DNA of 49,033 bases from Bartonella raoultii (GCF_019659805.1 NZ_JAIFRO010000008.1:1-49033); one strand, 5' to 3'; counted from the stretch's first letter, positions 30,003-38,186 are shown. Notes: a model not told the origin generated them from the letters alone. Translations and numbers: made by a program.

Positions 30003-31931
30003 TTACCTCCAATCCCCTCGCATATAAGGATTCATCACCGTTCTGGATTGTTTCCTTTGAGGTTGTGCTATCTGAGATCTTCTTGGAGAAGGAGAGGGCA
30101 CATGTTCTGATGTTGGCTGCTCTAAAGAGCCCTCAATTTTAAGTTTTTCCAGACGATCTTCTAAGATATCGACTTCTCGATTAAGGTTTATTCCTGCCGA
30201 AATCAGACCTTGTAAAGCCGCATAAGCATAGACCCTACAGTCCAAGGCTTCATTCCTTGCCTTTTCACTTTTTTGCCATTCGATACGCTTGAAGCCTTTA
30301 AAGTATTTAATGACTTTTCTTTCAGCGGTTAGTTGGTCAAAATATTCTCGATCAAGGCTTTTGTGAAAGTGTGTTGCACCAGCCCCCGTTGCTTCGGGAC
30401 CCGATTTTTTAAAGCGTGCTGTAATGATATCTTTCGCCGCATCAACCCCAACAATATAGAGGTTAATTTGCCCTTTGTTGTTTTTGCTTGGGCGGCGTGG
30501 CCATACCGCTCGCCAACCAGCCTGTCCCTTAATACCCCAAATGCGCCGTCCTTCACGGGGGCGCACATAATTATAAACAGCCTGTGTGTGTCCACCACCG
30601 GTATCAATACAAGCCGCCGTTATTCTAATCCCCTCTTTATAGCCTGGATGTGGCCAACGTTTTGCAAGATATTCATCCAATTGCTCCCACACTTCAAAAG
30701 AAGAGGGATCACCAAGGATAACTTGATAATCAATATGCCAACTTTCTTCGCTGCGCCCCCATCCCACCACTTCAAGCTCTAAACGGTCATTTTGTACGTC
30801 AATTCCTGCTGTCAACACCACAGCTTGTTCTGGTGCAAGGGGATACTCTTCGCGTTTTGCATAGAGGCTGTCTGGATCAACAACCTCACCGGTTCTATCC
30901 TCCCATGGCTCTCCAAGAACGGTATTCACAAAAGGCTGCAGAAGCGCTGGATCATCCTTGGCATTTAAAAATTCGCGTGCACATTTTCCCCAAGTAAGCC
31001 AAGGGGAATAGAGTGCCGAAATATGATAAGAGCGCAAATTGGGTCTGCTTGACTCACTGGTTGGGACCCAACATGCGCCTCTTTCTTCACACATGAGATC
31101 TGTTTTTCGGTGTTCGGCATGCTCATGACCACAATGGGCACAAACAAAAACAGCTTTTTCAGGGGCGCCTTTTGGCCATTTAATTTGTGACCAAACAATA
31201 GGTTGGAGTACACCACATGCATCACAAGGAACATTGTAATATCGTTGGTCTCCTAGCACAAAATCCTTGGCAATACGGCTTGTATCACGGTGGGTGGGTG
31301 TGGACAATTTAAAGATCTTTCGTTGTACAAAGGTTGATGTGCGCTTTTCCGCAATCATCACTGGATCACCTTCGTTATCGACACTGAGAGGATAACCATC
31401 AACTTCATCCAAAATCAGATAACGAATAGGCATAGAACGCAAACCAGCAGCACTGTTAGCTCCTGTAAGCATCAGCGCCCCACCATCAAACTCTTTAGAA
31501 AACATCGTATTACCGCTGTCACGCGCACGAGCAGGGGCTATACGTTCACTTAAAACGGGACTCGCCATAATCATAGGATCAAGCCGCGTCTTTGAAAGCT
31601 TCTTAGCTGTCTCAACGGTGGGCATGACATAAAGGGCAGGTCCTGGACTATAATGAATAGCATAACCACAGAAATTCAGTCCTGCCTCTGACATGCCAAC
31701 TTGCGCCCCTTTCATGACAATGGTTGTTTCAATAGGCACGTAAGAGGAAAGATTATCCATGATTTCGCGCAAATAGGGGGTGCGTTTCGTTCTCCATAAT
31801 CCAGGTTCAGCACTTGCTACGGTGCTAAGGTATCTATTCTTATCCGCCCATTGGGAAACCGTATATGGTGGGTCCGGTTGTCTTGCATCATTAGCATTGG
31901 CGAAAAATTCTGTAACAGCATTCTCATCCAT
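30003..31931 (-). CDS. terL: terminase large subunit (lambda gpA-like)
   Basis: A 642-residue GpA-family packaging motor. The N-terminal ATPase has the Walker A-like KGAQVGMSE (residues 74-82) and Walker B-like RYLILDEVDGYP. A Cys4 cluster (CDACGV ... CAHCGHEH) follows. The C-terminal nuclease begins around VVLTAGIDVQNDRLELEVVG (first metal-binding Asp), with ACIDTGGGHTQAVYNYV and EALDCRVYAYAAL near the end. It cuts and packages DNA with the small subunit encoded just upstream. Confidence 0.95.
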   Translation of the reverse strand: MDENAVTEFFANANDARQPDPPYTVSQWADKNRYLSTVASAEPGLWRTKRTPYLREIMDNLSSYVPIETTIVMKGAQVGMSEAGLNFCGYAIHYSPGPALYVMPTVETAKKLSKTRLDPMIMASPVLSERIAPARARDSGNTMFSKEFDGGALMLTGANSAAGLRSMPIRYLILDEVDGYPLSVDNEGDPVMIAEKRTSTFVQRKIFKLSTPTHRDTSRIAKDFVLGDQRYYNVPCDACGVLQPIVWSQIKWPKGAPEKAVFVCAHCGHEHAEHRKTDLMCEERGACWVPTSESSRPNLRSYHISALYSPWLTWGKCAREFLNAKDDPALLQPFVNTVLGEPWEDRTGEVVDPDSLYAKREEYPLAPEQAVVLTAGIDVQNDRLELEVVGWGRSEESWHIDYQVILGDPSSFEVWEQLDEYLAKRWPHPGYKEGIRITAACIDTGGGHTQAVYNYVRPREGRRIWGIKGQAGWRAVWPRRPSKNNKGQINLYIVGVDAAKDIITARFKKSGPEATGAGATHFHKSLDREYFDQLTAERKVIKYFKGFKRIEWQKSEKARNEALDCRVYAYAALQGLISAGINLNREVDILEDRLEKLKIEGSLEQPTSEHVPSPSPRRSQIAQPQRKQSRTVMNPYMRGDWR

Positions 31932-31960
31932 TATTCATTCTTTGGTTGCCTCTAGCACTC

Positions 31961-32512
31961 TCATTCTGGAGGTTGAGGATCATGATAAGGAACCGGAATA
32001 TGAACAGCTTCAAGCAAAGCCTTTCGTATGTAATAATCAATAGCCCCTATTAGGCTTGCGGCATCACATCCAACTTGTGCGGCAATGCTTGCACCAAAGC
32101 GGTGAGGAAAATTCAACATGGCGTCACGGTGTGCTCTTCCAAATTCACGCGCTGCTCTCTTGACTTCTTCACGGTCAACGGTTGTTTCACGTAAGCGTTC
32201 AAGGGCAATCTTTTCGCTTTCAAGGGCAACTTGCATTCGCTCCAGCTTAATCTTGTATTCATTGGCACCCTCTGATGAGACTTGTTTGATCTTTGTGCGT
32301 GGTTGACCATCCGGTGCTAAAAATGGGGCAGGGCGCTTTGTTGGATTCTCATTCCAGATAGCTGTTGCAAGCGCTTCATTAACAGAACCATCTTCAAAAA
32401 GAGCCTTATCAAATTTACCCGTTTTAAAACGAGAAACCACCGCATTGGGTGAAACACGCATCTTTTTGGCAAAGGCACGAAGCGATAAACCTTTTCGAGA
32501 TTTCTTATTCAT
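31961..32512 (-). CDS. terminase small subunit (Nu1-like)
   Basis: A 183-residue protein. The N-terminal helix-turn-helix (LSLRAFAKKMRVSPNAVVSR) would bind the packaging site. The middle is a long charged helix (ERMQVALESEKIALERLRET). The C-terminal half (REFGRAHRDAMLNFPHRFGA) is typical of Rhizobiales phage small terminases. It lies directly before the large subunit. It is the first gene of the head operon, divergent from BrnTA. Confidence 0.82.
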   Translation of the reverse strand: MNKKSRKGLSLRAFAKKMRVSPNAVVSRFKTGKFDKALFEDGSVNEALATAIWNENPTKRPAPFLAPDGQPRTKIKQVSSEGANEYKIKLERMQVALESEKIALERLRETTVDREEVKRAAREFGRAHRDAMLNFPHRFGASIAAQVGCDAASLIGAIDYYIRKALLEAVHIPVPYHDPQPPE

Positions 32513-32551
32513 TGAGCAGTCGCTCCATTTTGAATGATTTATGCGAATTAT

Positions 32552-32595
32552 TGTACACTTTAATTATTGACACGATTATATTTTTCGTGTACATA
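32552..32595 (+). promoter_or_regulatory. brnTA promoter and operator
   Basis: TTGACA (32567-32572) and TACATA (32590-32595) with a 17-base spacer. TGTACAC (32552-32558) and GTGTACA (32587-32593) form an inverted repeat around the -35 and -10, a likely BrnA operator. The toxin ATG is only 6 bases after the -10, so the mRNA is leaderless or nearly so. Confidence 0.7.
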
Positions 32596-32601
32596 AAATA
32601 T

Positions 32602-32868
32602 ATGAAGATCGTGTGGGATGAACCAAAAAGAGCTGTAAACATTGTAAAACATAAGCTTGATTTTGCTGATGTTATTTACTTTGATTGGGAGCATGCTCTT
32701 ATTGATGCAACCCATTCAAACCGCATGAAGGCTATTGGACGTTTTGCTAATGGTACGACAGTTGTTGTTTTTGCAAAGCTTGGCACTGAAGCGATATCCA
32801 TTATCAGTTTCCGTCAAGCCAATAAAAAAGAAAGAGAGGTTTTCAATGACTATCAAAAAAACCTTTGA
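32602..32868 (+). CDS. brnT: BrnT-family toxin, second copy
   Basis: An 88-residue BrnT toxin: MKIVWDEPKRAVNIVKHKLD, FADVIYFDWEHALI and, near the end, ISIISFRQANKKEREVFNDY. WDE and the R/E pair of the last segment are the family's active-site positions. It is only distantly like the BrnT at 21519. The start follows its promoter closely; the longer open frame upstream reads through promoter DNA. Confidence 0.88.
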   Translation: MKIVWDEPKRAVNIVKHKLDFADVIYFDWEHALIDATHSNRMKAIGRFANGTTVVVFAKLGTEAISIISFRQANKKEREVFNDYQKNL

Positions 32869-33151
32869 AGTAGGCTGTGACTATACAAAAGAAGATTATG
32901 ACGCTGTGGATTCTCCACCACTAACAGATGAAGAACTTGCACGCCTCAAACCAGCGAAAGATGTCTTGCCACCCTCTTTCTTTAAATATGTAACAGAAGA
33001 ACGCCGTAAACGCGGGCGTCCACCTGTTGAATCTCCAAAACAAGCAGTTACTCTACGTCTTGACCCAAGCGTTATTGCCTCTTTTAAAAAACAAGGAAAA
33101 GATTGGCGCACACGTATGAGTGAAGTCCTAAAAAAAGCAAGCCGTTGCTAA
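32846..33151 (+). CDS. brnA: BrnA-family antitoxin
   Basis: A 101-residue antitoxin: MTIKKTFEVGCDYTKEDYDA, SPPLTDEELARLKPAKDVLP, and the C-terminal RHH segment KQAVTLRLDPSVIASFKKQG then WRTRMSEVLKKA. This is the standard BrnA layout. It overlaps brnT by 23 bases with GAGAGG before its ATG. Confidence 0.88.
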   Translation: MTIKKTFEVGCDYTKEDYDAVDSPPLTDEELARLKPAKDVLPPSFFKYVTEERRKRGRPPVESPKQAVTLRLDPSVIASFKKQGKDWRTRMSEVLKKASRC

Positions 33152-33157
33152 AGCTGC

Positions 33158-33189
33158 CACCTCCCCACCATAAAGATGGGGAAGAGGTG
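33158..33189. terminator. convergent hairpin at cassette boundary
   Basis: CACCTC (33158-33163) pairs with GAGGTG (33184-33189) and CCCCACC with GATGGGG inside. It separates brnA from the convergent antirepressor cassette D. Confidence 0.55.
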
Positions 33190-33196
33190 TTTTACT

Positions 33197-33475
33197 TTAA
33201 GCAACCTTTTTAATGGGGTTCTCAAAATTGGGTTCATAAGCACGCAACAAAGAATCCATACGATGTGGTAGTTCTGAAGAACCAAAATCTGTTAGAACTG
33301 CTAGAATTTTAACAATATTGGGCACGTCATTTTGGAGTTTTAAAACTAAAACCTTTTCTACTAGACTCATGATGTCAACTAGAGCTGTACACTCTTTTTC
33401 GTTAATATTTTCATCATTAGAAAACTGAAACAATGCTATCCATAAATCGCATAAGAAGTTAGTATCGACCTTCAT
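33197..33475 (-). CDS. small protein coupled to antirepressor (paralogue 3 of 3)
   Basis: 92 residues, clearly related to the products at 4088 and 22711 but more diverged (MKVDTNFLCDLWIALFQFSN, ECTALVDIMSLVEKVLVLKL). It keeps the same C-terminus (NPIKKVA), GGAGG site and ATGA overlap with the antirepressor. Divergence with conserved size suggests selection for function. No known domain. Confidence 0.75.
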   Translation of the reverse strand: MKVDTNFLCDLWIALFQFSNDENINEKECTALVDIMSLVEKVLVLKLQNDVPNIVKILAVLTDFGSSELPHRMDSLLRAYEPNFENPIKKVA

Positions 33476-34206
33476 TGTACACCTCCATGGATTTGTTCTC
33501 TTAAACATGCCAAACCTCTGGAGGTAATTTTCGTTGAAGGGAGCACCTTTTCTGTTCCATCGGATCTTTGAATGGTAATCGCAGGACAATCCATAAAGCC
33601 TTTCTTGATTTTATCTTGATAAGGCAACAGTGGCGCCCCTGGAGCCCGTCGATAGACCCAATCATGTTTTCGCAAATAATCGGTTAAATCTTTTGGTCGT
33701 ATCTCGAGCATCTTTGCTGCTTCAATAAGACCAAACAGCCCATCAGAACGTTTTAAACCGTCTAAAGCCTCTGCTTTTGGAGCTAATTCTGCGATAACAT
33801 GATCCTTCTGCTCGATTTGACTTTGTAAGTGATTCAATACACCCAGTAATGCTTGAGGCGTTGAGTAATCGATTTGTGGTGTTGCTACTTTTTTCAAAAG
33901 CTTTTCACATTTTATAAAGTATTGACGTGCTTCATGCCCCTTATCATTACGCTCAATCATGGAAAGGTGCTTAGCCATGTCTAAAGTGAGGTGATATTCT
34001 ATGCTTGGGCGCCCACCTTTTTCTAAATTTTTAGAAAAACCTATAAAGTCTATATTTTCCCGAAAGTTACATTCTTTAATGCGATTTTTAATCCAGTCTG
34101 CAAACTTTGATGTAATTTCCAAAAACGCGTGTAAGTCACGTGCATTAACTGTTTGAACAGTCTCTTGATCAATGACTTGTTCTGATATTTCTATGAGAGT
34201 GTTCAT
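33472..34206 (-). CDS. phage antirepressor, AntA/AntB N-domain plus KilAC C-domain
   Basis: A 244-residue antirepressor. The N-domain has VNARDLHAFLEITSKFADWI, NFRENIDFIGFSKNLEKGGR and SIEYHLTLDMAKHLSMIERN. The linker (SQIEQKDHVIAELAPKAEAL) matches that of the Rha-type protein at 4363, and the KilAC domain (SDGLFGLIEAAKMLEIRPKD onward) is nearly the same. It is thus a mosaic of the cassette A and cassette C proteins. C4 copy D lies in the leader; GGAG (34213-34216) overlaps target a. Confidence 0.88.
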   Translation of the reverse strand: MNTLIEISEQVIDQETVQTVNARDLHAFLEITSKFADWIKNRIKECNFRENIDFIGFSKNLEKGGRPSIEYHLTLDMAKHLSMIERNDKGHEARQYFIKCEKLLKKVATPQIDYSTPQALLGVLNHLQSQIEQKDHVIAELAPKAEALDGLKRSDGLFGLIEAAKMLEIRPKDLTDYLRKHDWVYRRAPGAPLLPYQDKIKKGFMDCPAITIQRSDGTEKVLPSTKITSRGLACLREQIHGGVQ

Positions 34207-34253
34207 AAAGAACTCCTTGTTGATAGATGTTTCTTAATGACGCTTTTAGAGAG

Positions 34254-34337
34254 CGCCGGGTGCTAAGAAACACGGCAACAAGCCCGTCGTTATGCCTTTC
34301 CCAAAAGGGTATTGTATAGCATAACCACACCCGACGA
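34254..34337 (-). ncRNA. C4-type antisense RNA, copy D
   Basis: About 84 nt. Closing stem GTCGGGTG/CACCCGGC, hairpin 1 stem GTTATGC/GCATAAC (perfect) with inner CCC-TTTT-GGG, hairpin 2 stem ACGG/CCGT with loop GCTTGTTG showing a' (CTTGTTG, 34276-34282). b' is GTTTCTTA (34264-34271). Targets are CAACAAG (34216-34222) and TAAGAAAC (34229-34236). a' is the same as in copy B, but b' differs. Confidence 0.8.
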
Positions 34338-34341
34338 TATC

Positions 34342-34371
34342 ATTATATGCTTGCTGCACACAATGAGTCAA
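34342..34371 (-). promoter_or_regulatory. C4 promoter (P2), copy D
   Basis: TTGACT (34366-34371) and TATAAT (34342-34347), spacer 18. Confidence 0.8.
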
Positions 34372-34383
34372 AGCTTTTAAATC

Positions 34384-34482
34384 GCGGAAGATTAGTTATT
34401 TCGGCAACTAACCCGCTTGTTGTTTTAAGGTGTTTCTTAGGCACCTGATTCGACAATAGACATATTGTTGCCATATTGTCAA
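34384..34482 (-). promoter_or_regulatory. upstream promoter (P1) and C4-target mimic, copy D
   Basis: TTGACA (34477-34482) with a weak -10 (TCTATT). Hairpin AGGTG/CACCT (34428-34446) holds CTAAGAAA in its loop; CTAAGAAACAC is complementary to 11 bases of C4. CAACAAGC (34422 down to 34415) matches a'. A GCGG/CCGC hairpin with inner TTAGTT/AACTAA and loop GCCGAAAT ends the element. Confidence 0.65.
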
Positions 34483-34800
34483 GAGGCGACTTCACATTTT
34501 TTAAAATAATCATAGATTATATAGTGTGTATATTAATGCACATTAAATTCGTTATTTATCAATATGTTATGTGTACAATGTACAGTTGATTTGAAAATTC
34601 TGTCGCTAGCGATAGTTCGCGCTAGCCCGCCCCGCAACGAAGCTAACCCGCTGGGAAGTACCTTTTGCATTGATTTTATTGATTTTTTTATGGAAATAAC
34701 AAAGTGCAAATGATAATTTATTTTTAAAATTGTCATAAGAACATGGAATGCATAAACCAATAAGGATATGTAATATAGAGATAAAGTTTGAGAACATGAT
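34483..34800. other. intergenic stretch with a GC-rich palindromic island
   Basis: No convincing gene. AT-rich except for about 34600-34665, which holds the perfect palindrome TCGCTAGCGA (34603-34612), further GCTAGC sites and GCCCGCCCCGCAACG. This patch differs from its surroundings and may be a small repeat or a remnant of another sequence. Confidence 0.4.
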
Positions 34801-35382
34801 CTAGCCTCTTTTATTGGCGGCGTATTCTTGACGTTTAAGTTGGCTTTGAATATTTTCGATTAATCTTTCATTAGCTTTTTTTACAATAGCATTTGTAATC
34901 TCTGGTTTGGACATAACTTTAGCAATTGATGGTCCTTCTTGTTTTGCAATGGGAAATCTATCTCCGTCCACTCTTTGAAAAACATTACCGTTCAACTTTT
35001 TTAATTCAACACGCTTTGGAAAACGTCCCCCCTTAATAAAACCATGAGGTAAGATTTCTTGCTTTCCAAACATTGTATAAGTCACACCGCGTTTTGTCTC
35101 TTTTGCTTTAAAAAATTTAAGAGGCAAGGGTGTTCCAGAACCAATGATATCTGTCTCAAGAAACTTAGCTGTAGCCTTTCCTTTAATATAAACGCCTTTT
35201 TTAACGCGCTTTGATTGGGCTGATGAGATGTCAACAACTTGCTTTTCAGTAAAGCGTTCGACTTGCTTTGCTGAAGTATTTATAGCATTACGCAAAGCCC
35301 AATTAAGGCGTGGTGCTTGAAGATTGGTAAAGGTATCTTTTACCTGTTGAAGATACCACTTTTGATGGATGATTAACTTCAA
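34801..35382 (-). CDS. minor tail protein Z-like (lambda gpZ family)
   Basis: A 193-residue protein resembling prophage minor tail protein Z: RLNWALRNAINTSAKQVERF, FPKRVELKKLNGNVFQRVDG and DRFPIAKQEGPSIAKVM. gpZ works at the head-proximal end of the tail. In lambda-like and P2/lambda mosaic phages it follows the head-tail genes, but here it is upstream of the terminase, separated by cassette D and brnTA. It is four bases from the upstream gene, so both form one short operon. Confidence 0.72.
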   Translation of the reverse strand: MKLIIHQKWYLQQVKDTFTNLQAPRLNWALRNAINTSAKQVERFTEKQVVDISSAQSKRVKKGVYIKGKATAKFLETDIIGSGTPLPLKFFKAKETKRGVTYTMFGKQEILPHGFIKGGRFPKRVELKKLNGNVFQRVDGDRFPIAKQEGPSIAKVMSKPEITNAIVKKANERLIENIQSQLKRQEYAANKRG

Positions 35383-35385
35383 CTT

Positions 35386-35700
35386 CTAAGCCTTTTTGGG
35401 GGTAGGTGACTTGGAAGCTTTAGATGCTTTTGGCTGTTCGAGTGGAATTTCCTCGGCTGCTGTTTCAGATGATGTTTGTGCGGCTTCTTGTTCTATCTGT
35501 TTAATTTGTTCAACTGCCTTGTCAGGTTTTGCTGTTGTCTTAGCGTCAACAAAAGGTTTTGCAGCATTGGCGCGTTTGAGGCGTGCGTAGACTTGATTGG
35601 AAACCTCCACAAATGGATTACTTGGAGTTGAGGTTTCAAGACGAATAGTGCTTTTATTATCGCCAAGAACACACATTGGCTTAGTGATGATTACTTTCAT
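35386..35700 (-). CDS. hypothetical protein upstream of the gpZ-like gene
   Basis: A 104-residue protein. The N-terminal half is ordered (MKVIITKPMCVLGDNKSTIR, then PFVEVSNQVYARLKRANAAK). The C-terminal half is low-complexity A/E/K/P/Q (QEAAQTSSETAAEEIPLEQP) ending in SPTPKKA. AAAGGAGCAAAG precedes the ATG. Probably a small structural or head-tail protein by neighbourhood; no family recognised. Confidence 0.6.
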   Translation of the reverse strand: MKVIITKPMCVLGDNKSTIRLETSTPSNPFVEVSNQVYARLKRANAAKPFVDAKTTAKPDKAVEQIKQIEQEAAQTSSETAAEEIPLEQPKASKASKSPTPKKA

Positions 35701-36061
35701 CTTTGCTCCTTTTGAGGGAATTAATTAATGACATCATTGGTCAATAAATGTCATTTAATGGCTTTTGACATTTGCACAATAGATTAGCCCGTTTTATCAA
35801 TAAAAACAGTATGTTAAACCATTTTTAGAGTTTAATACTTTATCAAATTTTAGGGAATATTTTTGAATTTTAGACACAATACGACTAGTGCCGTACTGCT
35901 ACTAAATACGATTTTTCACGTATTGTCAATAGAAAAAATCTATATTTTGTATTTTTTTTATTTTTTGATCAAAACTTAGTATTTTAAAAGCCAATCTTTA
36001 ATTTTATACAATTAACAACATTTATGTTGTATTTAAACATTTTAGATGTTATATTATATTT
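35701..36061. promoter_or_regulatory. divergent intergenic region with hicAB operator
   Basis: A very AT-rich, gene-free stretch. Next to hicA are two inverted repeats: ACAACAT/ATGTTGT (36015-36030) and AACAT/ATGTT (36036-36050), likely HicB sites. TTAATTAATGACATCATT and repeated TGACAT motifs lie near 35721-35775, possibly promoter or operator elements for the leftward gene. No other structure seen. Confidence 0.5.
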
Positions 36062-36244
36062 ATGAACAGTCAAGAATTAAAAAGATATCTTACAAAACAT
36101 GGTTGCAGTTTTACCTCAGGGAAAGGTGGCCATTTGCTTGTAAAACGTGGTTCTAAAAAATCCGTTTTACCTATGCATGGTACGCGGAAAGAATTAGGAA
36201 CAGGATTAGTTCAAAAGATTCTTAAAGATCTTGACCTAAAGTAA
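36062..36244 (+). CDS. hicA: HicA toxin
   Basis: A 60-residue HicA mRNA interferase with the dsRBD-like fold. The active-site His lies in SGKGGHLLVKRG; MNSQELKRYLTKHGCSFTSG and KELGTGLVQKILKDLDL are typical. It is followed by hicB after 20 bases. Confidence 0.92.
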   Translation: MNSQELKRYLTKHGCSFTSGKGGHLLVKRGSKKSVLPMHGTRKELGTGLVQKILKDLDLK

Positions 36245-36264
36245 GTCTGAATATGGAGATTTAA

Positions 36265-36687
36265 ATGAAATATGCACTTAAATTTATCAAAGATGACAAT
36301 GATACTCTTCTTGTTGTTTCTAAAGACTTTCAAGAATTCATTACCTATGGTAACGACGAAAAAGAGGCTCTGGAACACGCTAAAAATGCCCTTTTAACAG
36401 TTATTATGGGGCGTTTCCAAGACCGAGAAGTTGTCCCTTTTGGCGCTCGTGATGCTGCCTATCCTTTTGTTGAAGTATCTTCATTGGTTACTTTTAAAAT
36501 TGCAATACATAACGCTATGGTTGAAAAGAATTTACGCAAAGCTGATCTTACGCGTCTTTTAAAACTCAATCCAATACAAATTGATCGATTGTTGGATTTA
36601 AACCACGCAACAAAATTAGACTCTTTAGAATCCACTCTTATTACTCTTGGAAAAGAGGTTACTATTAGTATCCAAGATGCCGCTTGA
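36265..36687 (+). CDS. hicB: HicB antitoxin
   Basis: A 140-residue HicB antitoxin: KFIKDDNDTLLVVSKDFQEF, FGARDAAYPFVEVSSLVTFK, then a C-terminal XRE-type helix-turn-helix (LRKADLTRLLKLNPIQIDRL) and TKLDSLESTLITLGKEVTI. It has the HTH-type C-domain rather than RHH, so it should bind the operators upstream of hicA. GGAG lies before the ATG. Confidence 0.9.
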   Translation: MKYALKFIKDDNDTLLVVSKDFQEFITYGNDEKEALEHAKNALLTVIMGRFQDREVVPFGARDAAYPFVEVSSLVTFKIAIHNAMVEKNLRKADLTRLLKLNPIQIDRLLDLNHATKLDSLESTLITLGKEVTISIQDAA

Positions 36688-36690
36688 AAC

Positions 36691-37233
36691 TTATTGGTTT
36701 TGCGTAAAATGTTTATGGAGCGCATTAAGAGCAACATACAGCGAACTAACAAGATATGATAGTGATTGATCTTCGATAACAAGATATTGTAATGCGGCAT
36801 AAAGATTATATTGATGGTAAAAACATTGCGCTTCTTTGATAACCCCTTTCATTTCTTCATAACAATGAGTTGCTCTTTCAATCCACCGTTGTTGTGCCTC
36901 TTCATTTGATGAAGGAGTAAAATCATCATAAATTGCATTAGGCAACCCTTTTGCACAGAGGTAATTATTTCTCACTTCAAGATATTTTTGTGCAGCATCG
37001 TATTGATCTTGATTGAGGGTGCCTTGTAAATACAGCCGCCCAACATAAGTACCGGAAAGCGGATTTTTTGCCTCTTCTATGGTCAAACAGAAGCGTTTGG
37101 CACGCATTTCTATTGCCAATTTATCGATAGGATCACGAGGCATTTTTGTCCGTGAGATACGCCCATTGGGTTCTCTGATACATCCTTCAATGCGTGGGCG
37201 ACCACGTTTTGCTCGTTTTTTTCTTTTTGCCAT
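36691..37233 (-). CDS. conserved phage hypothetical protein
   Basis: A 180-residue protein with a very basic N-terminus (MAKRKKRAKRGRPRIEGCIR) followed by helices (MRAKRFCLTIEEAKNPLSGT, NQDQYDAAQKYLEVRNNYLC). Nucleic-acid binding is plausible from the basic segment. It lies next to ssb in the early operon, so a DNA-metabolism role is likely. It converges with hicB, leaving three bases between the stops. Confidence 0.6.
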   Translation of the reverse strand: MAKRKKRAKRGRPRIEGCIREPNGRISRTKMPRDPIDKLAIEMRAKRFCLTIEEAKNPLSGTYVGRLYLQGTLNQDQYDAAQKYLEVRNNYLCAKGLPNAIYDDFTPSSNEEAQQRWIERATHCYEEMKGVIKEAQCFYHQYNLYAALQYLVIEDQSLSYLVSSLYVALNALHKHFTQNQ

Positions 37234-37243
37234 AGCGTTTCAA

Positions 37244-37687
37244 TCAAAATGGCATGCTGTCATTAAGAGATGTGCTATAATCGGAAGCACTAGAGGCGAT
37301 AGCATAATTTTGAGAAGTTACGGGTGAGGGGGGAGATTGCTCTTTCTTTGCATCAAGTAAATGCAATACCCCTTTATATTGTGATAAGACAATCTCTGTT
37401 GTGAAGCGGTCAATACCGTTTTTATCTTGCCATTTACGGGTTTGTAATTTGCCTTCTACGTAAATTTTTGAACCTTTGTGTAAATATTGAAGAGCAATTT
37501 TTGCCAAATGTGGATTAAAAATCACCACGGAATGCCATTCCGTTTTTCCTACTTTTTGATTGGTATTTTTATCTGTATAGCTCTCAGAAGTAGCCAACCG
37601 AAAATTGACTATTTCGGCACCAGAATTCATTGTTTTGCTTTCGGGATCTGCCCCTAAATAGCCAATTAAAATCACTTTATTCAACAT
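37244..37687 (-). CDS. ssb: single-stranded DNA-binding protein
   Basis: A 147-residue SSB with the OB-fold: MLNKVILIGYLGADPESKTM, WHSVVIFNPHLAKIALQYLH, KGSKIYVEGKLQTRKWQDKN. The acidic tip is kept (LNDSMPF), so it can recruit host replication and repair proteins. A start five codons earlier is also open. It probably supports ERF-type recombination and phage replication. Confidence 0.92.
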   Translation of the reverse strand: MLNKVILIGYLGADPESKTMNSGAEIVNFRLATSESYTDKNTNQKVGKTEWHSVVIFNPHLAKIALQYLHKGSKIYVEGKLQTRKWQDKNGIDRFTTEIVLSQYKGVLHLLDAKKEQSPPSPVTSQNYAIASSASDYSTSLNDSMPF

Positions 37688-37910
37688 GTTTGTAAGTTCC
37701 ATTTGATTTGCATTTTATACACATAAAATCTTATCATAATCTCATTATTTTTTCAATTATTTCAGTTAATTAATAACAGTTTTTTAAAGTATTAGATTAT
37801 AATGTTGCTTGATAAATTATTTAAGCAAAAAGCCATGTCTTACAAATGGTATAGCTTTTTCGTTTTGCCTTCGGTTTTTCAATAAGCATCATCTAAATTA
37901 GCAAAGTCTG

Positions 37911-37962
37911 TATCAAACTTTTTTGTACGATTTATTGTTGACTATCGAACCTTTTTGTGCGA
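37911..37962 (+). repeat. direct repeats upstream of the second hicAB
   Basis: Two 20-base repeats, TATCAAACTTTTTTGTACGA (37911-37930) and TATCGAACCTTTTTGTGCGA (37943-37962), differ at four positions. TTGACT (about 37938-37943) lies between them. They are probably antitoxin operators around the promoter. The rest of 37688-37994 is AT-rich without genes. Confidence 0.6.
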
Positions 37963-37994
37963 CATTAGTTTTATTGCAAAGTGGGAGAGGGTGA

Positions 37995-38186
37995 ATGAAA
38001 AGAGAAGCACTGCTTAGAGAGTTACGTAAAGAAGCCAGAAAAAGAGGTATTCATTACAGTGAGGCTCCAGATGCAGGCAAGGGATCGCATTATTTGGTAA
38101 CTTTTGGAGATAAGACAACCGTTATAAAATCTGGTGAATTAACCCCACTCTATGTGAAAATAATCAAAAAACAGTTAGGGGTGTGA
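37995..38186 (+). CDS. hicA: HicA-like toxin, second copy
   Basis: A 63-residue HicA-type toxin: KREALLRELRKEARKRGIHY, AGKGSHYLVTFGDKTTVIKS, and TPLYVKIIKKQLGV. The His in GKGSHY is the catalytic residue. It is not close to the HicA at 36062. GGGAGAGG precedes the ATG. Confidence 0.88.
   Translation: MKREALLRELRKEARKRGIHYSEAPDAGKGSHYLVTFGDKTTVIKSGELTPLYVKIIKKQLGV

Noticed and set aside
32449..32601. N-terminal extension of the second BrnT
   Set aside because: It reads through the promoter and operator; the family starts at the MKIVWDEPKR residues.
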